In this document: positions 1-5,912 of the stretch, in pieces
How positions within the stretch are numbered: the stretch's first letter is position 1
Layout: the number at the start of each line of letters is the position of its first letter
From: VGEM01 sp033764265
GTDB taxonomy: Bacteria > Pseudomonadota > Alphaproteobacteria > Rhodospirillales > Rhodospirillaceae
Reading direction: 5' to 3'
NCBI GenBank assembly: GCA_033764265.1
Contig: JANRJB010000437.1
Span: 1 to 6,873, forward strand
Length of the DNA stretch: 6,873 nt
Program-made: the position numbers and the translations under genes
Notes under the pieces: generated by a model
Told to the model about the DNA's origin: nothing
Database searches by the model: none
The model's input: only the letters and a program-made list of their open reading frames with translations

Positions 1-1
1 G

Positions 2-943
2 CCGAGCGCCGCCACCAGGCCAATGGTGGGGATCGGCAATCCGCTCCTGGACGGTGATCCGGTCGACCGGCCTTGGGAAGCCGAGTGGGCGAAGCTGGCG
101 CGCCAGAAGCAGAGCTGCGTCCCTGCGCCGTCGGGGCGCGCAGCCGGGCTTGCGGGGCGGCGACGGGGTGTTGGGATTGCGGGAACCGGCGGGGAGCGCG
201 CCGACCTCGGTCACTTGCGGTCGCAGATGCCCCTTCATGACTCGGCCGACGAGTTGTGCACTATTGCCAGGGACATGAAGCTCGCGCAGCGCGATATTCT
301 GCTCGGCGCAAGGGCCACGGAAGCTGCGATCAAGACAATGAGCGCCGAGGGCAGGCTTGCCGACTATCGCATCCTCCATTTTGCCACCCACGGCACGCTG
401 GCCGGCGAGATCGAAGGCACCATCGAGCCTGGCCTGATCCTGACCCCGCCCGACAGCCAGACCGAGCAGGACGACGGCTATCTCGCAGCCTCGGAGGTTG
501 CCGCTCTCGATCTCGACGCCGACTGGGTGATCCTGTCGGCCTGCAACACTGCCGCGGGCGGCGCGCAGACCGCCGAGCCTCTCTCCGGCCTTGCCCGAGC
601 CTTCATCTATGCCGGGGCACGCGCGCTTCTGGTCTCGCACTGGTCGGTCGACTCGGCCGCGACCGTCAAGCTCGTGACCAGCGCCGTTGGCGCCATGACC
701 CGCGACCCGGGAATCGGACGCGGCGAGGCTCTGCGCCGCGCCATGGTGGCCATGATCGACAAGGGCAGCCCGCACGAGGCGCATCCCGCGTTCTGGGCAC
801 CCTTCGTGGTGATCGGCGAAGGTGGCGCGCAGGCATCCGCTGCGTCCGATCCGGCATCCGGACAGAGGCCTGCGAACGCACAGAAGAGAGTGCCCAGGGC
901 GATCAAGTCGCCGGATTGGCGTACGGACATCTGGCCGCGATAG
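2..943 (+). CDS. CHAT-domain caspase-like protein, C-terminal part (5' end outside window)
   Basis: This is the C-terminal part of a CHAT-domain protein, a bacterial relative of caspases and separase. The frame is open from base 2. The first ATG, at 23, falls inside the segment 'RPMVGIGNPLLDG', which resembles an internal stretch of TPR-CHAT proteins, so I treat the gene as truncated by the window edge. The His motif HFATHG (catalytic His codon 389-391) and the Cys motif LSACNT (catalytic Cys codon 542-544) are both intact. They are followed by GLARAFIYAGARALLVSHW and by AHPAFWAPFVVIG, typical of the end of the domain. After the domain comes a tail of about 38 residues rich in Ala, Pro and basic residues, ending in DWRTDIW. 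Family knowledge: these proteins usually carry TPR repeats upstream, and the cysteine-protease role is shown for only a few members. Substrate and function here are unknown. It is convergent with the helicase gene, so no operon partner is visible. Confidence 0.88.
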   Translation, partial: PSAATRPMVGIGNPLLDGDPVDRPWEAEWAKLARQKQSCVPAPSGRAAGLAGRRRGVGIAGTGGERADLGHLRSQMPLHDSADELCTIARDMKLAQRDILLGARATEAAIKTMSAEGRLADYRILHFATHGTLAGEIEGTIEPGLILTPPDSQTEQDDGYLAASEVAALDLDADWVILSACNTAAGGAQTAEPLSGLARAFIYAGARALLVSHWSVDSAATVKLVTSAVGAMTRDPGIGRGEALRRAMVAMIDKGSPHEAHPAFWAPFVVIGEGGAQASAASDPASGQRPANAQKRVPRAIKSPDWRTDIWPR

Positions 944-1017
944 CGGCAGGATTGCCGCACGGTCGTTGCCGCCGGCGGCTGCCTGCATCCTCCGCGTGGA
1001 GAGGGACTTGCGGCAAC
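943..1017. terminator. possible hairpins between the convergent CHAT and helicase genes
   Basis: The 93-base gap between the two stop codons is rich in inverted repeats. GCGGCA (943-948) pairs perfectly with TGCCGC (953-958) around a 4-base loop, starting in the last base of the CHAT stop codon. GTTGCCGC (965-972) pairs with GCGGCAAC (1010-1017) across a 37-base interval. That interval includes most of the 12-base perfect palindrome GCCGCCGGCGGC (968-979). Neither arm is followed by a T-tract on either strand, so intrinsic termination is not clearly supported. The structures may only reflect high GC content, or may protect 3' ends. Confidence 0.25.
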
Positions 1018-1036
1018 CCTGCCCGGACCTTCGACG

Positions 1037-3388
1037 CTACCCCTGACGCGCCACGAAGCTGTCCACCACGCGCTTGCGGCCAGCCTTGTCGAAGTCGATG
1101 GTCAGCTTGTTGCCGTCCACCTCGGCGATGATGCCGTAGCCGAACTTCTCGTGGAACACGCGCTCGCCCCGCGCATAGCCGCCGGCCCGCGCCACCGACG
1201 ATGCCACCAGCTCGCCCTCCAGCGTCTGCGGCCCGCGCGAGCGCCCGCCGCCCTCGCGCCAGCGCTCCTGCGCGCGCGGCCAGCCGGGTGTCGAGTAGCC
1301 GCTCTGGAAGCCCGCCGCCGGCTCGTCGAACCGGCTCTTGCCGTAGGGATTGAACCGCCCGCTCCCCCCGCCATAGGGGCTGGCCGGCTGCACCACCTCC
1401 ACGTGCGCCTCCGGCAGCTCGTCGACGAAGCGCGACGGGGCCGCCGCCTGCCACAGGCCGCGCGTGCGCCTGTTCTGCGCGAAGCTCACCTTGGCCTGCC
1501 GCCGCGCCCGCGTGAGGCCGACGTAGGCCAGCCGCCGCTCTTCCTCCAGGCCCGCGGCGCCGTTCTCGTCCAGGCTGCGCTGGTGCGGGAACAGGCCTTC
1601 CTCCCAGCCCGGCAGGAACACCATGTCGAACTCGAGCCCCTTGGCGCTGTGCAGCGTCATCAGGGTCACGCAGTCCTCGCCCTTGTTGGTTTCGTTCTCC
1701 ATCACCAGGCTGACGTGATCGAGAAACGCGCCGATCGTGTCCCATTCCTCGAGCGCGGTGGTGAATTCGCGCAGGTTGTCGATGCGCCCCGGCGCCTCGG
1801 GCGATTTGTCCTTTTCCCACATCGCGAGGTAGCCGGTTTCCTCAAGCACCAGTGCGGCCAGCTCGGCCGGCGCCATGGTGTCCTTCAGGCTGCGCCAGCG
1901 GGCGAAGTCCTGGAACAGCGCGCGCAACGTGGTGCGCACCTGGGGGCGCAGTTCGTCGGTCTCGATCATGCGCGCGGCGGCCTCGAACATCGACACGGCC
2001 TGGGCGCGCGCCAGCACGTGCACCTTTTGCAGCGTCGATTCGCCGATGCCGCGCTTGGGCGTGTTGATGATGCGCTCGAACGCCAGATCGTCCTCGGGCT
2101 GGTGCAACAGCCGCAGATAGGCGATGGCGTCGCGGATTTCCATGCGTTCGTAGAACCGAGGCCCGCCGACCACGCGGTAGGGCACGCCGGTGGTGATCAG
2201 CCGTTCTTCGAACTCCAGCATCTGAAAGCCGGCGCGGACCAGGATGGCGATCTGGCTGAGTTTCTGGCCGGCCCGCTGCGCGGCCTCGATCTCGTCCACC
2301 GTCCAGCGCGCTTCCTCGGCGCCGTCCCATACGCCGAGCACCTTGATCGGCGCGCCGCGCGCGGCCGTCGCGTCGCGCCCGGTGCGCAGGGTCTTGCCCA
2401 GCCGGTCCTCGTTGTGGCTGATGAGGTGCGAGGCGGCTTCCAGGATCACCGGCGTGGAGCGGTAGTTGCGTTCGAGCCGGATGACCTTGGCGTCGGGAAA
2501 GTCCTTCTCGAAGCGCAGGATGTTGCCGACCTCGGCCCCGCGCCAGGAATAGATCGACTGGTCGTCGTCGCCGACGCAGCACAGATTGCGGTGCTTGCGG
2601 CACAGCAGGCGCAGCCACAGGTATTGGGCGACGTTGGTGTCCTGGTACTCGTCGACCAGGATGTAGCGGAACTGCTCCTGATACTCAGCCAGCACATCCT
2701 CGCGGGTCTGGAACAGCGTCAGGCAATGCAACAGCAGGTCGCCGAAGTCGACGGCATTGAGCGACGCCAGGCGGGCCTGGTAGGCGCCGTACAGCGCCAC
2801 GGCGCGCCCGCCCGCGAACTCGCCGGCGTCCTCGCGCGCCGCGCCCTCGGGCGTGAGCCCGCGGTCCTTCCAGCGCTGGATCAGCGACATCAGCGCCTGG
2901 GCCGGCCACTTTTTCACGTCGATCGCGTCGGCTTCCATCACCTGCTTGAGCAGGCGCAGCTGGTCGTCGGCGTCGAGGATGGTGAAGTTGCTTTTCAGCC
3001 CCACCAGCTCGCCATGACGGCGCAACATGCGCGCGCCGAGCGCATGGAAGGTGCCGAGCCACACCGCCTCGGCCACCGGGCCGACCAGGTGCGTGACGCG
3101 CTCGCGCATCTCGCGCGCGGCGCGGTTGGTGAAGGTCACGGCCAGCACCTGCCACGGCTTGGCCAGGCGGCGGGCCAGGATGTAGGCGAGCCGGCTGGTC
3201 AATACGCGCGTCTTGCCGGTCCCGGCGCCCGACAGCACCAACAGCGGGCCTTCGGTGGTTTCCACCGCCTGCAATTGCTCGGGGTTGAGGCCGTCGAGCC
3301 ATTGCGGCCGCGGCGGTGCGGACGCCGCCGACGGCGCAGGCGCAGCGGCGGCAAGATCGAACGGATCGGACTCGGACGGGGTCGCCAT
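1037..3388 (-). CDS. uvrD: UvrD/PcrA-type superfamily 1A 3'-5' DNA helicase
   Basis: An ATP-dependent 3'-5' DNA helicase of the Rep/UvrD/PcrA family, 783 residues. By family it unwinds DNA in nucleotide-excision and mismatch repair and clears proteins from DNA. Visible motifs in order: Q-motif region LNPEQLQAV (34-42), Walker A GAGTGKT (54-60), TFTNRAAREM (85-94), Walker B DEYQDT (246-251), motif III GDDDQSIYSWRGA (273-285), motif IV LERNYRST (305-312), motif V TLHSAKGLEF (578-587) and motif VI EERRLAYVGLTRAR (616-629). A Gly/Pro/Arg-rich linker (about 667-740) leads to a C-terminal Tudor-like module (about 741-779, GERVFHEKFGYGII and IDFDKAGRK), which in PcrA/UvrD contacts RNA polymerase. 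Residues 1-29 form an Ala/Pro-rich extension. The start is ATG; there is no Shine-Dalgarno sequence, and a TATAAG box lies 8 bases upstream, so the message may be leaderless. The domain content does not decide between the names UvrD and PcrA. Confidence 0.95.
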   Translation of the reverse strand: MATPSESDPFDLAAAAPAPSAASAPPRPQWLDGLNPEQLQAVETTEGPLLVLSGAGTGKTRVLTSRLAYILARRLAKPWQVLAVTFTNRAAREMRERVTHLVGPVAEAVWLGTFHALGARMLRRHGELVGLKSNFTILDADDQLRLLKQVMEADAIDVKKWPAQALMSLIQRWKDRGLTPEGAAREDAGEFAGGRAVALYGAYQARLASLNAVDFGDLLLHCLTLFQTREDVLAEYQEQFRYILVDEYQDTNVAQYLWLRLLCRKHRNLCCVGDDDQSIYSWRGAEVGNILRFEKDFPDAKVIRLERNYRSTPVILEAASHLISHNEDRLGKTLRTGRDATAARGAPIKVLGVWDGAEEARWTVDEIEAAQRAGQKLSQIAILVRAGFQMLEFEERLITTGVPYRVVGGPRFYERMEIRDAIAYLRLLHQPEDDLAFERIINTPKRGIGESTLQKVHVLARAQAVSMFEAAARMIETDELRPQVRTTLRALFQDFARWRSLKDTMAPAELAALVLEETGYLAMWEKDKSPEAPGRIDNLREFTTALEEWDTIGAFLDHVSLVMENETNKGEDCVTLMTLHSAKGLEFDMVFLPGWEEGLFPHQRSLDENGAAGLEEERRLAYVGLTRARRQAKVSFAQNRRTRGLWQAAAPSRFVDELPEAHVEVVQPASPYGGGSGRFNPYGKSRFDEPAAGFQSGYSTPGWPRAQERWREGGGRSRGPQTLEGELVASSVARAGGYARGERVFHEKFGYGIIAEVDGNKLTIDFDKAGRKRVVDSFVARQG

Positions 3389-3396
3389 GGGCGAAG

Positions 3397-3402
3397 CTTA
3401 TA
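3397..3402 (-). promoter_or_regulatory. candidate -10 box for uvrD, implying a leaderless transcript
   Basis: On the minus strand TATAAG is separated from the helicase ATG by only 8 bases (CTTCGCCC). A sigma-70-type start 6 to 8 bases downstream of this box would fall at or next to the A of the ATG. No Shine-Dalgarno-like sequence lies between them, which fits a leaderless message. No good -35 box is visible 16-18 bases upstream, where the palindromic element lies, so the call rests on the -10 match and the missing ribosome binding site. Confidence 0.3.
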
Positions 3403-3503
3403 GCGCATCGCGCCGGAAAGTGGTCTTCCGGTTTTCGGATAACGCGATGTGCCTTCAATAAATTAGAGCATTCAACGCGACCCTGAATTCGCGTTGAATG
3501 CTC
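3403..3503. repeat. two-palindrome intergenic mosaic element (RIME-like)
   Basis: Two adjacent inverted repeats fill most of the gap between the helicase and cyclase genes. Proximal palindrome: GCGCATCGCG (3403-3412) pairs with CGCGATGTGC (3443-3452), 10 pairs with one G-T wobble. Inside it CCGGAAA (3413-3419) pairs with TTTTCGG (3432-3438). An alternative internal hairpin pairs CCGGAA (3413-3418) with TTCCGG (3426-3431). Distal palindrome: 15 perfect pairs between 3466-3480 and 3489-3503 with an 8-base loop. The layout, and core words such as GGAAAGTGG, CCGGTTTTCGG and TTAGAGCAT, match my memory of the roughly 100-base intergenic mosaic elements (RIME type) and related palindromes that recur in alphaproteobacterial genomes. 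Only one copy is in this window, so repetition in the genome is inferred, not seen. Confidence 0.6.
3457..3503 (-). terminator. probable rho-independent terminator of the diguanylate cyclase gene
   Basis: On the minus strand the perfect 15-base-pair hairpin (3503-3489 with 3480-3466, 8-base loop) begins 36 bases after the cyclase stop codon. It is followed at once by TAATTTATT (3465-3457), a U-rich run in RNA and unusual in this GC-rich DNA. The stem is long and only moderately GC-rich. The hairpin is also the distal half of the mosaic element, so the mobile or repeated sequence may have been recruited as a terminator. Confidence 0.6.
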
Positions 3504-3539
3504 GGGGCGCTTCGCCGGCAAAGGCCACAGGACGCGGCG

Positions 3540-4595
3540 CTATTTCTTGCCGAGATCGAGCTGGGAGCAGACCCGGTCGCGCCCGGTTTGCTTGGCCAGG
3601 TACAACGCGTTGTCGGCCCGGCCGATGAAGTCGTCGACCGTCTCGCCGAGCGTGTATTCCGACACCCCGATCGAGATCGTCACCCGGCCCAGATTTTCCC
3701 CGGTGCGGCGGTTCTGCATTTCCTTGGCGCGCACGGCCATGCGGATCTTGTTGGCGACGATGATCGCGTCCTTCAGCCGGGTGTTCGGGAACAGCACCGC
3801 GAACTCCTCGCCGCCGTAGCGGGCGGCGAAATCGCTGTCGCGGACGTTGTGGGCCAGCGTGCGCGCCACCACCTTGATGACCTGGTCGCCGATCAGGTGC
3901 CCGTGGGTGTCGTTGAACGACTTGAAGCGGTCGATGTCGGTCATCAAGAGGCACAGGTGCGCGCCGTTCGCCTTGGCCTCGGCCATCATTTCGTCGATGC
4001 GGGTGTTGAACGCCTTGCGGTTGGCGATGCCGGTCAGGCCGTCGTTATAGGCTTCCTGCCGGATGGCGGTCAGGTCGCCCTTGAGCGCGGCGACGTCCGA
4101 CGACACCTGGGTCAGGCGGTTGGACAGTTCGGCGTTCAGCGCGACCATCTTGCGCGCCTCGCCGATCATGGCCGCCACCGCCGTGGCCAGCGTCGGATCG
4201 TTGACCGCGCCGATCTCGCGCTGGAACGCGTCGAGCGCGGCGCCGAACCCCTCGCCGCCCTTCACCGCCGCGGCCACCAGGTTGGTGACGGCGTTCAGGG
4301 TCTTGCCCAGGCGATCGTTGGCGTCGTCGAGCTTCTGGCGCGTGGCCTGATCGGCCAGGCCGGCCAGCGCCTGGGCGATGTACTTGGCGAACATCTGGCC
4401 CGACACATCGGCGGTGATCGGGCGCTTGTCCTTGAGGTACTGGTCGAGTTCGGCTTTCAGGCCGACCACGTCGCCGGCGCAGTAGGTATACCAGACCGCG
4501 TAGTTCATCGGCTCCGGCTTCATGCTGCCGGCGCGCATGATGCGCATCGCGGCCTCGGCCGTGTCGAATTCGCGTCGGAACGCGGTACTGTCCAT
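3540..4595 (-). CDS. soluble diguanylate cyclase (GGDEF domain, GGEEF active site)
   Basis: Makes cyclic di-GMP from two GTP; predicted cytoplasmic, with no signal peptide or membrane segment. I choose the ATG at 4595 (351 residues) because GGGGTGA lies 5 bases upstream. An in-frame GTG at 4604 would add three residues but leaves no room for a ribosome binding site. Residues 1 to about 150 are a mostly helical region of no family I can name, containing 'PEPMNYAVWYTYCAGD' near residue 30. A probable signalling helix or coiled coil (about 145-183) leads into the GGDEF domain: DGLTGIANRKAF (from 185), metal-binding TDIDRFK (219-225), NDTHGHLIGD, then GGEEF (261-265). The product-inhibition I-site RxxD is present as RDSD (252-255), exactly five residues before GGEEF. 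The enzyme should therefore be active and feedback-inhibited. There is no EAL or HD-GYP domain. The signal sensed by the N-terminal region is unknown. Confidence 0.93.
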   Translation of the reverse strand: MDSTAFRREFDTAEAAMRIMRAGSMKPEPMNYAVWYTYCAGDVVGLKAELDQYLKDKRPITADVSGQMFAKYIAQALAGLADQATRQKLDDANDRLGKTLNAVTNLVAAAVKGGEGFGAALDAFQREIGAVNDPTLATAVAAMIGEARKMVALNAELSNRLTQVSSDVAALKGDLTAIRQEAYNDGLTGIANRKAFNTRIDEMMAEAKANGAHLCLLMTDIDRFKSFNDTHGHLIGDQVIKVVARTLAHNVRDSDFAARYGGEEFAVLFPNTRLKDAIIVANKIRMAVRAKEMQNRRTGENLGRVTISIGVSEYTLGETVDDFIGRADNALYLAKQTGRDRVCSQLDLGKK

Positions 4596-4617
4596 GCGGC
4601 TCACCCCACCCTGGGGT

Positions 4618-4648
4618 CGATGTAGCCCAAGGTGCGCGCCGCGGTCAA
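4618..4648 (-). promoter_or_regulatory. candidate promoter of the diguanylate cyclase gene
   Basis: On the minus strand TTGACC (4648-4643) matches five of six bases of the sigma-70 -35 consensus. An 18-base spacer separates it from the weak -10 candidate TACATC (about 4624-4619). A start near 4611 would give a short leader containing the GGGGTGA ribosome binding site (4607-4601). The site lies just after the metF terminator hairpin, as expected for an independently transcribed gene. The -10 match is poor. Confidence 0.3.
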
Positions 4649-4651
4649 AGC

Positions 4652-4689
4652 ATCAAACGGGTTCGCTTCGGAGGCGAAACCTGTTCGAT
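4652..4689 (-). terminator. hairpin overlapping the metF stop codon, probable terminator or 3'-end stabiliser
   Basis: On the minus strand the arm at 4689-4674 (starting ATCGAACAGG) pairs with the arm at 4666-4652 (ending CCGTTTGAT). This gives about 14 pairs including one G-U wobble, one A-C mismatch and one bulged U, around the 7-base loop CTCCGAA. It starts at the last base of the metF TGA. It is followed by GCTTTGACC, which has only three consecutive T, so intrinsic termination would be imperfect. A role in 3'-end stability is the alternative. Confidence 0.45.
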
Positions 4690-5609
4690 CACCGCGGGGA
4701 CGGGCCGGGCGCGTGCGGTCGGATGCCGAGGATGTGGCAGACCGCGAAGGTCAGGTCGGCGCGGTTCAACGTGTAGAAATGGAACTCGCCGACGCCTTCG
4801 CGCACCAACGCCTGAACCTGGTCGGCGAGGACGGTGGCCGCCACCAGCTTGCGCGTTTCGGCGTCGTTCTCGAGCCCGGCGAAAATCTCGAACATCGCCG
4901 CCGGCACCGAGACGCCGTTCTTGGCGGCGAACTTGGCGCTCTGCTCGAAGTTGACCACCGGCATGACGCCGGGAACGATCGGGACCGTGACGCCGGCAGC
5001 GGCCGCGCGGTCGCGAAACCGCAGGTACGCGCCGTTGTCGAAGAAGAAATTGGTGATCGAGCGGCTGGCGCCGGCGTCGATCTTGCGCTTGAGATTGTCC
5101 AGGTCGTCGGCGGGGCTTCTGGCTTCCGGGTGGGTCTCGGGATAAGCCGCCACGCTGATCTCGAAGTCCGCGACGCGCTTGAGGCCGGCCACCAGGTCGG
5201 CGGCGAACGCGTAGCCTTGGGGATGGGGCGTATAGACCGCCTGGCCGTCCGGCGGATCGCCGCGCAGGGCGACGACGTGCCGAATACCGGACTCCCAGTA
5301 ATGGCGGGCGACGGCGTCGACCTCGGCGCGGCTGGCGCCGACGCACGTCAAGTGCGCGGCGGCCGCCAGATTTTTTTCGCGCTGAATGCGCACCACGGTC
5401 TCGTGCGTGCGGTCGCGGGTCGACCCGCCGGCGCCATAGGTCACCGACACGAAGCGCGGACGCAGGGGCGCCAGCCGCTCGATCGCCGCCCACAGGTTCT
5501 CGTGCATTTTCTCCGTGCGCGGCGGAAAAAATTCGAACGAGACCTGGATCGGCGGATGGCCCGAGGCGCGCATCGCAGTGGCGCCGGGCGGGCGGGACGC
5601 ATCAGTCAC
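4689..5609 (-). CDS. metF: 5,10-methylenetetrahydrofolate reductase
   Basis: FAD-dependent cytoplasmic enzyme that reduces 5,10-methylene-THF to 5-methyl-THF, the methyl donor for methionine synthase. At 306 residues it has the normal length of the bacterial single-domain (TIM-barrel) form. Visible family motifs: SFEFFPPRT (24-32) with the catalytic Glu at 26, SVTYGAGGS (55-63), AHLTCVG (85-91), ALRGDPP (114-120) with the flavin-contacting Asp at 118, AAYPETHPE (154-162), NFFFD (187-191), PGVMPV (213-218) and FYTLNR (278-283). The start is GTG: GAGG at 5620-5617 lies 7 bases upstream, whereas the in-frame ATG at codon 13 has no ribosome binding site. The first 20 residues are a polar extension not needed for the fold. 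In many alphaproteobacteria metF sits beside an ArsR/SAM-methyltransferase fusion gene or metH; neither is here. Regulation is not evident, and I did not recognise a SAM or SAH riboswitch upstream. Confidence 0.96.
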   Translation of the reverse strand: MTDASRPPGATAMRASGHPPIQVSFEFFPPRTEKMHENLWAAIERLAPLRPRFVSVTYGAGGSTRDRTHETVVRIQREKNLAAAAHLTCVGASRAEVDAVARHYWESGIRHVVALRGDPPDGQAVYTPHPQGYAFAADLVAGLKRVADFEISVAAYPETHPEARSPADDLDNLKRKIDAGASRSITNFFFDNGAYLRFRDRAAAAGVTVPIVPGVMPVVNFEQSAKFAAKNGVSVPAAMFEIFAGLENDAETRKLVAATVLADQVQALVREGVGEFHFYTLNRADLTFAVCHILGIRPHAPGPSPR

Positions 5610-5616
5610 GGGACTA

Positions 5617-5620
5617 CCTC
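5617..5620 (-). promoter_or_regulatory. ribosome binding site deciding the metF GTG start
   Basis: GAGG, in the context TTGAGGTAG on the minus strand, is 7 bases before the GTG at 5609. This is the best Shine-Dalgarno match in the window and supports the GTG over the internal ATG. Confidence 0.6.
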
Positions 5621-5860
5621 AACATCGGCGAACGGCCGCTGCGCGTGGCCCGCGCGGCGCCGGTGTGCATCCCATACATGACTGTTATGCGCAAATAAAC
5701 CGAAGCCAACCGGGCCTGCCATGCGCTAGTGATGACGGCATCGGAACAACCACCGTGGCGGGCACCTCGGGACGCGTGGCGCGCCTCGGAAATGACATTT
5801 TCGTGTCTAGAGTTTCGGCCCACGGTATGGTAGCCAACGCGCTGTTTTCAACTATTCGCT

Positions 5861-5889
5861 GTGACCGGCCGGTGGCGTCGCGTAGTATA
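5861..5889 (+). promoter_or_regulatory. candidate mlaA promoter
   Basis: GTGACC (5861-5866) resembles the -35 box TTGACC. It is followed after 17 bases by AGTATA (5884-5889), or after 16 by TAGTAT, in the AT-rich word TAGTATAAG. A start near 5896 would give a leader of under 20 bases before the GTG of mlaA. Both boxes are imperfect matches, so this is a suggestion only. Confidence 0.3.
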
Positions 5890-5912
5890 AGAGCCAAACA
5901 GGTTGTCGTGTC

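Larger units (their letters stand above)
5610..5912. promoter_or_regulatory. divergent intergenic region between metF and mlaA
   Basis: This stretch of 303 bases has no supportable gene. It must hold the starts of transcription for metF (leftward) and mlaA (rightward) and is locally more AT-rich at 5670-5700 and 5790-5860. It contains an imperfect direct repeat, CGTGGCGGGCACCTCGG (5754-5770) and CGTGGCGCGCCTCGG (5775-5789), with a 21-base period. Next to it is the small palindrome AAATG-A-CATTT (5790-5800). For metF no promoter stands out; TTTATT and TATGGG on the minus strand near 5700-5670 are weak candidates. I could not match the leader to any riboswitch class I know. Short open frames through it on either strand lack start signals and coding character. 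Confidence 0.5.

Noticed and set aside
256..1131. A 291-codon overlapping frame within and beyond the CHAT gene.
   Set aside because: Its product is Arg-rich and patternless, and the CHAT active-site motifs lie in the other frame.
1151..3403. A 750-codon open frame on the plus strand antisense to uvrD.
   Set aside because: It mirrors uvrD on the opposite strand. Its product is biased to Arg, Ala, His and Leu with no recognisable domain, while the minus strand encodes every helicase motif. Long antisense frames are common in GC-rich genes.
3389..3539. The palindromes as a CRISPR array or a small RNA gene.
   Set aside because: The two palindromes differ in sequence and there is no regular repeat-spacer pattern. 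A separate promoter for a small RNA is not apparent.
3498..4625. A 375-codon open frame on the plus strand antisense to the diguanylate cyclase.
   Set aside because: It is a shadow of a well-supported GGDEF gene, low in complexity and with no motif. It runs through the terminator and start region of the real gene.
4632..5681. A 349-codon open frame on the plus strand antisense to metF.
   Set aside because: It covers the metF coding region on the other strand with no domain signal; metF is unambiguous.
5686..5699. TTATGCGCAAATAA as a palindromic operator upstream of metF.
   Set aside because: The two arms are offset by two bases and do not form a true palindrome. MetJ, the obvious candidate regulator, is not expected in alphaproteobacteria.
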